NCBI GenBank assembly: GCA_029964075.1
Contig: CM057149.1
Span: 4,784,465-4,848,464, forward strand
Direction of reading: 5' to 3'
Origin: Patiria pectinifera
Taxonomy: Eukaryota; Echinodermata; Asteroidea; Valvatida; Asterinidae
DNA: 64,000 nucleotides
In this document: positions 36,001 through 47,576 of the stretch, in pieces
Position numbering within the stretch: the stretch's first letter is position 1
Layout: each line of letters begins with the position of its first letter
Made by a program: the position numbers and the translations under genes
The notes under the pieces: model-generated
The model's input: the letters and a program-made list of their open reading frames with translations, nothing else
Database searches by the model: none
Told to the model about the DNA's origin: nothing

Positions 36001-39000
36001 TGTTTCGTAAGAAGTGGCCGAACAATTGCAGATTTACATGGCTGTGGAAAAATACCCGATTGCAATGAAGCATTAAGCCTAATGGCAGGTGTAATTTGGT
36101 ACGAGCATTGCTTTATCAACTTCGTCGGCTTAGGATCCAAAACAGATGATTTAGGGGTTAATATGTTAATGAGTCTTTACACAAAATGCTCAAACAAAAG
36201 TCTTTGTTTGAGACGCAGTCGAGCGGTGGGATTGAAGGCATATTTTTTTACGGATAGTTTCTATCTCTCTGCGAAAGAACTCCGCAAAAAAATCAGGTAG
36301 TGTAGCCAAGTCCAGATCAGGAGTGACTGCAGTCGTTGTTCTGTTTGTGCCTGTGATCTCATCAAAGACGAAACAAAATTCCTGTATCAGCACCAACTAT
36401 GCGATCTCGGTGAAAAGTAGCGTGGGCATTACGTAACTTTGATACATACGAACATCGAGCTGAGCATCACTGTTATCCTTGGACCATGTCTCAGTCAATA
36501 AAAAGGCATCAGTGCAGTTCTGCATAATTGAATCCGAGACAAATTGATTTTTTTTATCCACAGAGCAAGCATTCCATACAGTAAACTTGACATTTTGAGT
36601 GTTGCATGTGGAAGACTTCCTCCGCACATTGATGAGATTAGTTCTATCAACACCACGCGAACATGGAAAATCAAAGACGGAATTAGTTGACACATGACGT
36701 CGGCTTGAAATAACCACTTCAATAAGACTAACTGTGCAAATGTTGTGTGAAGATTGTCGAATCCATTTCCGGCGGCCTGCTTTACTTCCTCTTCAAAGTT
36801 TCAGAATACTTAGAGACTTTACACGCTCAATTACGAACGGAGAAACAGGTCGTGGTTATTCCGAAGTTCAAATAACTCTGTCCGTGAATATGAGCAAGTG
36901 CGTCTAGTGAATTGAAAAGACTTATGGGTAGACTCCTGAGATGTCCATGAAGACATGTCCATTAGTGGGTCATGGCCAGGAATGGCAAAAGACGTTGGAC
37001 CATGATTTCATTTTCACCACATTGTTAAAGGCCTCCTAGTTGGGCAAAAACCTTGCACAGTCAATCTAACTGTACCTGTGTGTACATGGTGAAGGCTAGG
37101 CAATACAACTATGTGAATCTCTGCCATAATTTACATGACGATAGTAAGAGGCAAACACAAAATGTCTTTGCGCTAGAGTTCCAAACAAAAACAGCAATGT
37201 GCACATAAAAGCCGACTTTATGATGGGATGACATGTACATGAAGATGCACATGTACAAAAACCGACGGTGTACACAGTTTTAAAGTTCAGTTTAGTCTCC
37301 AAAAGACAAAAAGTATCTCACAGATGTGAACCACAATGTCCCAGAAAGCAACCATCAAAAGTTAAGACGATGATTTTAAAAACTAAACAAGATTTAAAAA
37401 GATAAAACAACTTAGTTTACAGCAGTAAAAATATCATGGCAGCCATGTCAAACAGCGTCCTCAATAACACTGAAAAGTCCAGGCCCCGAATGTGTCAAGA
37501 CAATAACTCGTCAGGCAGATGGGAAGAGTTTGATGGAAACGCAGTTCAACTATCCCCATCACCTATAGCTCATGATATTCTTATAATATTAGTTTCATGT
37601 TTATTTCTAAAATAAAACTTGATGCACAAGTAACACTATGCATAACGTTTAAAGGATTTTTTTTCTAGTGGATTGACGAAGGGTGTATTGTTGAATTATA
37701 AAGACGACATTTTTTGTAATATCGATTATGACATTTCAACGCAGAATGTGAAGAAATACGAGGAGAAGTCAAACATATTGAGCGGTTTCCAGAAACTCTC
37801 CTGGGGTGGAGGTGACTTGGCCGTTAAGCTTTCAAAACTCCCAAATGGATGTCATGTGCTTGAAGGAGCAACACAGGTTGGTTTTCTTGTGCTTTCCGTG
37901 CTGTTAATGTTTAATGGCGCAGTTATCTCATTGTTGGCTAAAATGGCAACAAAACTGTAGTAAATGTCCTGGGTTTGATTCTGTTTTACAAACAGACCAT
38001 CAGCGAAAACCAAATAAAGAATAAAGCATCAAACTGTGTGACCGTCACTATTGAATCGTCAAGCTGGCCTGAAAATGGCGTTCTGTACTGTGCTGTCGAA
38101 GCTTACCAGGATAGTGAAGATGAAGAAAAAAGAGAACAAAGTAACGTTTGGCTGTACATTTGTCCAGATGTGAGTTAATTTTCCTTGTTCCATTTCATGC
38201 AAAATATTGGCAAGCTGTTTGAATACGGCAGTTGTACTGCGCCATTTTATTCTATCCGTCGCTTTATTGTGTCCGAGAGAGCCAAGATGTTTACAGGGCA
38301 ACATTAGACATCAAGAAAAGAACAAGTGGTAATAATTAACTTCACTCAAAGACTCTGACATCTGAAGACTCACGAAAGTAGATTATACTTCGTATTTGAC
38401 CCCGTTTTCTCAAGGAGGATCATGATCCTCATCGAGGATCATATCGGTAACCCCGACGAAGATCATAAAACGGGGTGTGTCTGTGGTGTATCGACGTACT
38501 GGATCGATAGATAAATTGATCGAAAGGATTAGCACTGAATGAGTATCATTGTTAGAAAGCAATGGTGCAACAAAAATGGAATGCGGCGGACGACTAAATG
38601 GAGTCAAGGTGCATTGAATGAATAATTATTGTTTACAGCTTGAAGCGTCTATGTAGATAATACATGTATAATTTTTAACGCAATTCACAGATAAGGCGAA
38701 TACATGTAGGTCTATCGATGGATATCACGACCTCTTCATTCGAAGTTTTTTCCTCCCCCCCCCCACACTTTTTCTTTTGTTTTGAATCATGCAGTGTTTT
38801 TCGGCTGTTGTTCGAGGGACCGTTACTAAGCTGAAAATTATACCTTCTTTTTAGCTCAATGATTGGGTGTAAATGTATGAAAAATATATATTCAAGTATT
38901 ACTAGATAACGAATAACAAAGAAACTTGGAGCACGTACCAAAAAAATCAAACATCATCTGAAAATGTACTTAGAAGTACGTTTATTTTTAATTCACATCA

Positions 39001-41613
39001 CACAAACTCAATAACATAACAAGTAGTATTATTTACATTATATATTTATTGACTTATGTATTTGATCCCCACGTTTTCAAGTTGTTTTTTTCCGTAGTCG
39101 GCTATTTTCGTATAATTTATAACAGTTTATTACTATTGTTTTAATACCCACACCATATCTAATGATCCAAAATAGCCTTTGTATAGTCGAATGGGGGGGG
39201 GGGAGAGGAATAGAAATGGAGGGGGAGAGGGAAAAAAATCGGATGAAGAGGACGTAATATCCATCGATAGACCTACATGTATTCGCCTTATCTGTGAATT
39301 GCGTTACAAATTATACATGCACTATCTACATATAGGCGCTTAAAGCTATAAAAATAATTATTCATTCTGTGCACCTTGACTCCATTTAGTCGTACGCCGC
39401 ATTCCATTTTTCCTCCTTTTGTAGCACCATTGTCTTTTAACAATAGTACTCATTCAGCGCTTATCCCCTCATCGATTTATCCATCGATCCATCACGTCGA
39501 TGCACCATAGACACACCCCGTTTTAGGATCCTCGTCGGGGTTACCGATATGATCCTCTATAAGGATCAGGATCCTCCTTGAGAAAACGGGGTCAAATACG
39601 CAGTATACACTACTCACGAATGACAATCAAAATATGATCCATATTCTTTGTCATACAGGCCCATATTCTGTGTTAAACAGGTTGAAACCAAAATATTACG
39701 AACTCAAAAAAGAGAATTACATCTTACACGCTTATTGCTGATTCCCATGCTGATTTCAAATTTGAAATCTTATTACATGGACAAAACAGCAATTACTTTT
39801 TTTCATGGACTTCAGGGGAATAGGGCAAGGCTTTGATAACAATGTTTTACATTTATGTTGTACTCTTCATGCAGAAGAAAACTCTCGGCAATGGTGCGGC
39901 TGTGCAGTGCGTCTGTGATCCAACCAATACGTGTAGTCAAACGGTCAGAACCTCGAGATTCTGTTTAAAATAAGTTTCGTATAGTACAATTTTCATTCAG
40001 CATATTACCTCAAAAAATCCGAACTTTATCATAGTTTTAAAGGAACACGTATCAATGCTCCAATCAGCTAAAATACAACTTAATTAATACAATTACTGAT
40101 GTTTACTCAGGGTGTTGGAAGATCTACAAGCGACAAGACCGGCATGACCCCCCAGGTAAGAGGCAACAAAAGGGTGCATTCGAATACCTTTCGATCATTG
40201 CAATGTCATCAAATTCAGAAGTGTTCGTTGAGATATTTCATCAATGCACCGAAGGGAAATAAAAATGCTTACATATTTTTTTGTCAAACGGGGAAAGCAA
40301 AGCAGCAATCAACAACGGTTTTTTTTGGTTTGTTTCATGAATTAGGAGGAAATCAGGAGCGGTTTCTTTCAACAGAAATTTAACCACAGCGCTGTGGGCG
40401 ACTCGTGCGATTTGGCCTTAGATCTTTATACGGCTATCTACAAGCTAGTGGAAAAGCTACGTGACACAAAAACTGACAATGGTGAAAGCTCAATATGTGT
40501 TGCTCCAAACAGTAACTTGTTGGTGTTCATCCTCAAGTCCGATGCAGAAAATACATCAACCTTGTGTCAGAATTTCGTTCGAGAGATCTGCAGAGTAAGT
40601 GATGGAAAAAAGTAGGCTAATAACTGGTGATAAATTAGTAGGGCATTTTAAAATATTGGTCGTTTTTTATTGAAGATTTTCTCATCAATTATAGTTGTAT
40701 ACTTTAATATGATGCGGTTTTCGTTTAACTCTGCCATTTTTAACGTGGTTAAAATAACGAATCAAGAGATGAATTTCCCGAAAATTTCAGGACTTAAAGC
40801 ACTTGAGTTAAAGATCTGTGGAAGTAATTGAATTCATTAAATGTATCTTGATGTTCTCTCTTTTAGGGTATACCGGAAGAGCAGGAAACATCTCGCAGGG
40901 AAGGTAATAAATGGTATTCTGCACAAGAAACTCATCATGTACTGATCCAGACGTCTTACTGGCATCAGGGATGGTCATTTTTATTGGAGGGGGGGGGTAT
41001 GAAAAATTCTTGAAGAGGGCACTTGCACATCCGTGGTGAAATGGGGGGCGCTGTTCAAAACCGACGATTATGCACACTAACGGACAATAATTTTATATGG
41101 TGTTTTTCAGGGCGATACATGCGTGAAATTAAAAAAAAAAACACCCGGAACGGCCGAATTCACAAAAAAGGCACACCTCTTTTTAAAAAGGCCACTTGTT
41201 CAGAAAAAAATGGCACTTAAAAAAAGGGGGGGCGCTTGCTACGCCTATGCTTTATGTTTGGTAATGTTCATTGATTTAAATGGTTTGTTTGTGGAAACAG
41301 AGGACATGCAGTCGAGTCTATTTCTATCATTATTGTATTTGCAGAACCAAGTTTAGACGACAGAACTCTGGCGGCAGTCGCTATGAGACTTGGTGCAGGT
41401 TGGGCAATACTGGCAGTTGAGCTGGGCTTTACGATGGTACAGGTTCAGACAGTCGAGAGAAATTACGGAAACGATATCACAAGGCAAGGTCTGGAAATGC
41501 TTGTAACATGGAAACAAACCCAATCCATTCGTGTTGAAGAGCAGGTAACCACGATGTGCACAGCACTGAAGAACATCGGAAGAGCAGATATTGCCGCATT
41601 TCTGCACGGGTAA
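32934..41613 (+). CDS. ZU5-UPA-death domain protein gene (5' end unknown)
   Basis: Nine exons were recognised: 32934-33028, 33379-34014, 37669-37876, 37996-38169, 39875-39943, 40112-40156, 40376-40594, 40867-40903 and 41345-41613. They give about 580 residues: basic juxtamembrane-like segment, ZU5, UPA, a linker and a C-terminal death domain. This tandem is known from UNC5, ankyrin and PIDD-type proteins, where UPA can clamp the death domain until signalling. All introns are GT-AG and all phases agree except the 34014/37669 junction (phase 0 into phase 2). The first exon starts after a phase 1 intron, so coding sequence is missing upstream. A receptor with a transmembrane segment upstream is possible but unproven. 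Confidence 0.8.
33379..34014 (+). CDS. ZU5 gene: ZU5 domain exon
   Basis: 636 nt, phase 0 at both ends, TTTGTTTCAG acceptor and CAG|GTGGGT donor. Residues from about 48 of the exon read GYFDEEGGSLSLDEYGVHLT then IPRGAI, the hallmark of ZU5. The domain closes around HFTRFKLFG, and the start of UPA (KYQFRVYILKGTRD) is at the exon end. An 80-bp piece of this exon (33769-33848) is repeated at 37466-37545. Confidence 0.85.
34027..34259. repeat. AAT/AAC/AAG trinucleotide repeat
   Basis: Runs of AATAAT, AAGAAGAAG and ACAAGA/ACAACA hexamers in the intron after the ZU5 exon. Simple repeat. Confidence 0.8.
34560..36720 (-). mobile_element. Degenerate L2/CR1-like LINE in intron
   Basis: Antisense to the host gene. 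Pieces in several frames: endonuclease scrap (KFTVWNACSVDKKNQFV, DAFLLTETW), RT start (LKNFRPISNLPNISKLIEK), CGVSQGSVLGPVLFSLYTAP, KMYADDTQLYMT (catalytic YADD), then RDLGVKLDASGTMSVHV, TSKLDYCNSLLF and the C-terminal PRLWNRLPAANRSADIFN. Stops and frameshifts throughout. It enlarges the ZU5-UPA intron. Confidence 0.85.
36721..37465. other. Intronic sequence, nothing recognised
   Basis: No exon-like or transposon signature seen between the LINE and the duplicated ZU5 piece. A short exon joining ZU5 to UPA with length of 3n+2 would have to lie in the 34015-37668 intron if the phase mismatch is real; none is obvious. Confidence 0.4.
37466..37545 (+). pseudogene. Duplicated fragment of the ZU5 exon
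   Basis: 80 bp matching 33769-33848 with 6 mismatches by eye and no gaps, in the same orientation. It is open and encodes PRMCQDNNSSGRWEEFDGNA, close to the corresponding ZU5 residues. No flanking splice sites were found. It is either a partial tandem duplication of the exon or what remains of a paralogous exon. Confidence 0.75.
37669..37876 (+). CDS. ZU5 gene: UPA exon 1, frame problem at start
   Basis: After TTTTTTTCTAG the open frame reads NYKDDIFCNIDYDISTQNVK, later FQKLSWGGGDLAVKLSKLPN, and ends ACACAG|GTTGGT in phase 0. It fits the middle of UPA. Entry would need phase 2, but the ZU5 exon leaves in phase 0. The phase 0 frame from the canonical acceptor reads WIDEGCIVEL then TAA, in which a single extra T would explain the break. 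Alternatively a weak acceptor at GAAG (37681) restores phase 0, or an exon is missing. Confidence 0.65.
37996..38169 (+). CDS. ZU5 gene: UPA exon 2
   Basis: 174 nt, phase 0 to 0, acceptor TTTTACAAACAG and donor GAT|GTGAGT. Encodes VTVTIESSSWPENGVLYCAV and ends VWLYICPD. These look like C-terminal UPA strands. Confidence 0.7.
38371..39620. mobile_element. Foldback element with ~360-bp inverted arms
   Basis: Left arm 38371-38740 and right arm 39238-39620 are inverted copies. They share CGTATTTGACCCCGTTTTCT with GGGTCAAATACG, AGGATCATGATCCTC-like palindromes, CGCCGCATTCCAT, and AATACATGTAGGTCTATCGA at the inner ends. The ~500-base centre is AT-rich with a C run and a G run. No coding. It sits between UPA exon 2 and linker exon a. 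A target duplication could not be fixed with confidence. Confidence 0.8.
39875..39943 (+). CDS. ZU5 gene: linker exon a
   Basis: 69 nt, phase 0 to 0, acceptor TACTCTTCATGCAG, donor ACG|GTCAGA. Encodes KKTLGNGAAVQCVCDPTN and a short Cys-containing end. Linker between UPA and death domain; no domain recognised. Confidence 0.55.
40112..40156 (+). CDS. ZU5 gene: linker exon b
   Basis: 45 nt, phase 0 to 0, acceptor GATGTTTACTCAG, donor CAG|GTAAGA. Encodes GVGRSTSDKTGMTPQ. Small Ser/Thr-rich in-frame exon that could be skipped without a frameshift. Confidence 0.55.
40376..40594 (+). CDS. ZU5 gene: linker exon c
   Basis: 219 nt, phase 0 to 0, acceptor GGTTTCTTTCAACAG and donor AGA|GTAAGT. Encodes a compact segment with LYTAIYKLVEKLRDTK and LLVFILKSDAEN. 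No family recognised; its helix-rich look may be a small folded module before the death domain. Confidence 0.65.
40867..40903 (+). CDS. ZU5 gene: linker exon d (37 nt)
   Basis: Acceptor TTCTCTCTTTTAG-like and donor AAG|GTAATA. 37 nt moving the phase from 0 to 1, exactly as needed by the next exon. Encodes GIPEEQETSRRE. Confidence 0.6.
41345..41613 (+). CDS. ZU5 gene: terminal death-domain exon
   Basis: Enters in phase 1 after TTGTATTTGCAG, and ends at TAA 41611-41613. The ~88 residues form a death domain: LGAGWAILAVELGF (helix 1-2 with the conserved Trp), VERNYGNDITRQGLEMLVTW, then ALKNIGRADIAAFL at the end. Death domains mediate homotypic assembly of signalling complexes. The position at the C-terminus after UPA matches the UNC5/PIDD arrangement. 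Confidence 0.85.
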
Positions 41614-42559
41614 ATAAATAGGCCTTCATGTCTTTGCTAATGTCTGGTATAAATGGAATTAAAGAACGACATTACTGTAAAATTACAATTGGTACAAACA
41701 GGCCATAAGTATATGCTCTATACCCATTATACTCTAATGACAATGAAACCGCAACAAATCATGTAACCTTGTGTTTCCCTTTGAAAAAAAAGCAACACAT
41801 AATACATTTGTGAATTACATTTTTGAATTACATTTTTTTTCCCTTGGTATACGTGATCCACAATTCCAGAAGACCACTGAGTCAGGCGTTTATTTGTGAC
41901 TTATTTACTGCTTAAACGTAAAGGTCGTTTAGTTTATCCTCCCATTCCTGCTTATAAAAAAACTTACAAAAGTACTAATTAACTTCACCTCATAAAAATC
42001 ATTGTCATAGACCAGTAGGAAATTGACTATACTATTTGCAGTATTTTCTGCAGTACCACAAGTGCACGTTTAAAACAAAAAGGCACCTAATACTTTGAAG
42101 GATATAGGAGTACGTTTTTCCTTGCATTTATATGGAAAGGGGCCGAGGACTATGCATGAAGCATGCAGAAAACCTTGCATTAGTTTATTTTTCTCTTTGT
42201 GAATGGAAGGTGCTTGCTTGAAGGTTGTTCTGTGTAGGGTACATAGTTGTAAGTTTGTCAAAATGACATAGAAGGCATACATACATTAAAGCCGCCACAC
42301 TTGCTCTGTGGTGGAGTGCATAGTTGTACAATGGAATTGTTTCTCTCTTTTTTTTCTCTTTTTACAAAATGGAATTCCAATGCGGCATAAACAAGTAAAA
42401 TGTAATTGTTTCACAACAGGTTAAAGACTTTGTGGAAGAGAATCTGCAGAACTTAAAAAACACGTCAATTGAGCGAATCAACTACTGCCAACTTAGCCTC
42501 ATTGTGTTAATGTAATTTTTATCTTCGAACACTCCAATTATTTTTGTTACTAACTCAAT
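41614..42559 (+). other. 3' flank of the ZU5 gene
   Basis: Presumably 3' UTR followed by intergenic DNA. AATAAA-like words occur just after the stop (TAAATAAATAGG). No other gene seen. Confidence 0.4.
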
Positions 42560-45250
42560 CAAATGTAATACAATGTTGCTATAGAAGTGCCTTAGGCGTT
42601 AAGAGTGCAAAAATGAATCCACATATTGGATGACCGTATAATTTTACAGTTTAATGACATTAATAACTTCATGCTGCCAAATGTGGATTAGATATTGCTT
42701 TTAAAGCTGTTTTATAAAGGTCTACGACCAACTGTAGTATGCTGTAAGTATGATATGCCTTTACTATGCTAAAACGTTTTTACTATATTATATCTGATGA
42801 ATTATTGTTCTAATGTGTGCAAGAAATTAAATGTTGAGAAGACAAACTTAACCTCAAAATGATTTCGTTATTGTTCCCAACTTGGAACGTTGACATTCCT
42901 TGAAAATGTTTACTGTAATACATTGATGTAGAAGTGCCTTAGGAGATAAGACTATACAAAAGAATGAATCGCAATGTTGTAAACTAATTTTGGAGGTCTG
43001 TATAATATTTCACGGTTTAATAGAATTAACATGTCATGCTGTCAAATGTAAATTAAATATTGCCTTTGAAGCTGTGTTAGAAATGTCAATGACCAGCTGT
43101 AGTATGTTGTAAGAGTGATGTGCCTTTACTTATGGGGGACAAAAAGTGGACATCTGTTTTTCTGCTATCAGAAAAGCAGAAAAACCGATAGAACGTTTTC
43201 GAAAGTATATTTCTCTACGTCTCTGTCATTCTGCTACCAGAAAAGCAAACTTTTCATTTAAACAAAATATTTTTTTCTGTTTTTCTGCTTGTTTGCCTCC
43301 TGAAAAGCAGATTTTACTTTTCTTCCTTTTGCTGGTGGACAAAAAATTGACATCTGTTTTTTTCTAGCTCGAGTAATAGAAGAAGATCTAATCGGACTTT
43401 TTTGGCCTTTCAATTTTCTACAATTCTTCCACCTCAAAAGTAGATTTTTCTTGGGCGGTTGAAACGTGACCAACTTTTTTTCTCCATACAGAAAGTAGAA
43501 ACGACGATTGAACATTTAACAACAACTGTTTTCTACTTTTCTTCTTTTCAGATAGCAGTAAAGCAAATTTTACTTAGGCGGCCTAAAAGTGGCCATTTGC
43601 TTTCCTGCTTTCGAAGATGTAGACTGACAGTTGGATAGGGTTTAATCAACATTTTGGGAACAAATCCCCTGATAGTCTTAAAGTATAGTATTATCGACCC
43701 TGATAACAAAGTGCCAGTCTCCAGTTGTATTAGATCAGACAAAGGCCCATTGGCGCCATGCCAAATGTGGCCAATTTTGCATTTAATCAAACTTTTGAGA
43801 ACAAGAATAAAACCAGTATCATTTGAAAACTTGGAATTGTAGATTATGGAAATAAACTTAAGAGCGATTTTGAGATCAGACTAATTAACTTAAGAGCGGC
43901 CCGAAAAGCGCAGAGGGTGGGCATGGCCGTCTTCCCCTCTTTTTCCTTTTCGCTGATACCGTTGAAACGCAACGGTAGAGTAGAACATGAAAGCAGTTTG
44001 TATTGATGTCTTAGCATCTGTGGAACATAAAAAAATATAACTTAAGAGGGTTTTTAGGTCAGACTAATTACCTTAAGACCGGCGGGAAAAGCTAGAAAGG
44101 GGCGGGGCCTCAACCCCCTCCGTGTACATTTAGGCTCCTATCGTCGCAAAGCATTTCTTAAATCCTGTCAAGTTTCCAATCTTGTGAATTATTGTTTTGA
44201 CGGATGTGTATGAATGAAATCAAATATTAAGAGACAAACTTAACCTCAAATTGATGTTATTATAATTGATTATCTTGGAATATTCGTATTAACCTTGTAA
44301 CTTACTTAAACACACTGAAGACTTGTTGTAGAGGAAGCTGGAGTTAAGAGTACGAAAAAATATGAATCGAAATATTTTAAAAATAATTTGGGATGACTGT
44401 ATAATATTACACAGTTTATTGAATTTAATATGCCATGCTGTCAAATGTAAACTAGATGTGGTTTTTAATAAAAAGCTGTTTTAGAAAGGTCAATGACCAG
44501 CTGTATGTAGTGATCGAGCTGTAAGGGTGCAGGTGTGCCTGTTCTGTGCAGTGAAATATTTTAATTCACGATATGTAGTGAATGAATATTTTTTAGATGT
44601 GTGCGCATGAAATCGGACAATAATTGAGAAAACAAACTTAACCTCCAAATGATGTTCAATTATTATTTTGGATCATTCCTATTATCGTTTGTTACTTACT
44701 CAATCAAACTGAACATTATAACTGTAATACAACAGTGTTGTACGAGTACAAAAAATGAATCAACATATTTTAAAACTAATTTTGGATGTCTGTTTAATAT
44801 AAGATAGTTTAATGAAATTAATATGTCATGCAGCCGTCAACAAAACTGTAAGTTAGATATTGCTTTAAAAGCTGTTTTGGAAAGGTATATCACTAGCTGT
44901 AGTATGCTGTAAGGATTATGTGTGTATCTGTATGCATAAAAATATTTTATGGTGAATAATGGAATAACTGGTGAATTATTGTTTTGATGTGTGCGTATGA
45001 AATCAAATATCAGAATAATCAGGAAACCTATCCTCAAATTGACGTCATTGTAATTCTTTTCTTGGAACATCCCTGTTATCTTTACAACAAACTTCATCAA
45101 ACTTTGAAGATTTTCACTGTAATTCAACAGTGTTGTAAAAGTGCCTTAGGAGTTAGGAGAGCAAACAACTGAATCTACATATTTTGAATTTTATGATGTC
45201 TGTATAATATTACAGTCTGAAATGTATGACTGAAACAATTGTCTGAATGA
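42560..45250. repeat. Diverged tandem repeat, ~350-400 bp unit
   Basis: At least five copies of a unit containing AGTGCCTTAGG.GTTAAGA, GTCTGTATAATATT, CATGCTGTCAAATGTAAA, TAGATATTGC.TTTAAAGCTG and CCAGCTGTAGTATG.TGTAAG. Copies lie near 42590, 42940, 44330, 44720 and 45130. 43130-44200 interrupts them and is rich in TTTTCTGCT.CAGAAAAGCA words and G-rich patches. No reading frame is maintained. Confidence 0.7.
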
Positions 45251-45934
45251 AACTGAAAACGTCGTTATCTTTTTTTTTTCATCAGAAATCCTATGGTGTT
45301 CGATTGTGTATCCTTAATTGTAAATAAAAAGTGAACAAAAATCTTTAAAACAAATCACAATGAGCTCAGTATCCGTTTACAAAGCAAATTTGAACTGGAA
45401 ACCTGCCCAAATATTCAGAAACAAAGAGCTATTTAATCCCGCATGTGGTTGCTCTATCTTTATTTGAATTTGACTTTGAAATCGACCATATAGCTCAATT
45501 GCGGTCAGATTACACACTAAAAACAACATTTAAATTACATACAATTTGGCAGGAAAAAGGTAATAATAAGAAAACGTTATTTTAAAAAATACAAAGAACG
45601 TATAGTATAAAGGATAATGATCAAGTATGTATTGGAAATAAATTGACTTTAGCTAGAGTAGTGTTTAGAGTTGTAGACTAACATTAAAATCGTTTACTCG
45701 AGAAAAGCAAATGCAACTAATTATTCTTCATCTCGACGAAAACGATGACCAGTAGCTTCCTATACCTTGTCCAACCTTTTCTAACAACTAGTAATCCGCA
45801 CCTTGTCAGAATAAAGAATGTTGCAATGGCAGACCGTAGTGTTTATTATGTTTTTGATTGCAGTGAAAGTGTACGTTTTAATATTATAATGTCATACTTC
45901 ACAAGCTAGAGATTGGGTGGACCTAGACTCTCAC

Positions 45935-46064
45935 CAAGGCTATCGTGGCTTATAGCGGCAAAGCTGAAGCGAAAACCAATTCAGCGCGCACGCGCATGTG
46001 GTCTCCGCTCCAGTTGCTGCGCGATTTCGCCGCTTTAAATGCCAGTTAAGCCACGATGGCCTTG
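45935..46064. mobile_element. Small hairpin MITE (~130 bp)
   Basis: Ends CAAGGCTATCGTGGCTTA and its inverted counterpart TAAGCCACGATGGCCTTG, then GCGGC/GCCGC inside. Flanked by similar GGT.GACCTA words, a possible target duplication. Confidence 0.6.
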
Positions 46065-47189
46065 TCAAAAGGGTAAGGTAGACCTACATAGAATCATTTT
46101 TCTTACAAGTTTTTGCTTTCATTTTAGCAACAAAATCGCTCAAAATATTGAGTACGGTGTACAACTACTTATCTGTTGAAATTCCAGCTGCTGTATTTTT
46201 GAGAGAGTTCTGCGAGTATAGAGCCAGAAGAGTGGCCAGAAAAGGAGTCAGACTCCTAGTGGATTTGGCACACACTGGCGGCGCCAGACTCTAATATTTT
46301 GGGGGGCAAGTGAGGGAGGGGCGAAAAACTAGTTTTTGGGGGCAACATTGAAAATCACCGGCAGTGAAGAAAATTGAAAAGTGGGTCGGGGGTGGACATC
46401 ATTTTAAGCTTGGGGGCGCTGTTCAAAACCGTTTATATACGAATTTATATAATTATAAGCTGCGTTAATAGGGCCATTTGCGCAGGTTTCCTGTCTTAAT
46501 ATACATTCAATGTGCAGTAAAATGTTCAGTGACTTCCAGTCTCTTCTTCTCTATTTTCCCCCTTGTCTTTAACCTTATTGTTTCCTGTTTCCTGTTTCCT
46601 GTTTCCTGTTTCTTAGCGCCCTCCAGCTCTTGCACGGACTGTTGGGCTTGATAGTCACTGATTAATGGTCTGTTTATTGGTCTAGAACCATAGAGCTTGC
46701 GCATATTATAAGGCTTATGATAAGTAAGCCCTGTTTCTATGTGCAATATTTTATCATTATTGACGCTACAAAAGTTCTATACTCACGTTTGTGTACACCT
46801 GAAAAAAGTATGTCAAAAATATCGCAAAATAATAAGACAAAGCATTTGGTGATCGCCAAAAAAAATCATGGCATGTACAATCTTAAAACGTCCTAAATCA
46901 AGATCTCTCAATCTGTGATGAATCTAGATACAAAAAGAGAAGTATATTCCAAAACAGATGCAAAATTTTAGCAGTGCAGCGATGGCGATCGGCGTCATGG
47001 CGTACACTTGAAAACTCGCAAGCTGAAGTCGCATGACGAGTGTAATTAAGTTGTAAAGAAATATAATAAGCCTGTATGATCGCAAAAAAAGAAATTATAG
47101 AAGAGACCATGGCAACATAAATAAAACAGAACATGTATTATTGATTGGTCTTTCTCTGCATGGAGGTTCATTATTGATGACGATGACTT
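46065..47189. other. Intergenic, with a TTTCCTG minisatellite
   Basis: 46575-46612 is a run of TTTCCTG units. 46270-46420 is G-rich (GGGGGCAAG, GGGGGCGC) and resembles the short sequences at 56570-56720 and 60595-60690. No gene seen. Confidence 0.5.
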
Positions 47190-47576
47190 GAATATGCATC
47201 ATAATTATGTCGGATTAGCATGATAATGTAATTGGTGACGTACTGATGCGGTGACTGAACAGGCCGATACGTGATCGGCAAGAACGACCATAGTCGGGAC
47301 AGATGTGCGCATCAGCGGCTGGCACTGGTCTTGCATCCGCTGGTGACGTCGAGTACGTCTGTCTATGGCAGATTGGGTGCGGTGAGCCTCGAACCATGCC
47401 ATTCCAGCCTTGCATACAGCATCCAGGTGGTCCTGTTTTTGGCAAACCGGCAAACCCTTTACTCAGCCGTCTCAATAGGGATGGTGTATAGTTTCGAGGT
47501 TTGCTTTGGTCTTTTGTACAACTTGTATTGGCTTCCTTGGTGACGCTTGCCAATATTGAGCTCATCATTGAACATT
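47190..47576 (-). mobile_element. RTE-like LINE, 3' part (split)
   Basis: The minus strand reads ELNIGKRHQGSQYKLYK, then a broken stretch with WHGSRLTAPNLP, and ends with a zinc-finger-like CRSRIGLFSHRI. This is the typical C-terminal end of RTE-type LINE proteins (often annotated craniofacial development protein 2-like). It continues directly the part at 51458-52045 once the LINE between them is removed. Confidence 0.7.

Noticed and set aside
40808..41220. Open frames between the linker exon and the death-domain exon
   Set aside because: They lie in the intron between 40903 and 41345, whose flanking exons join in phase without them.
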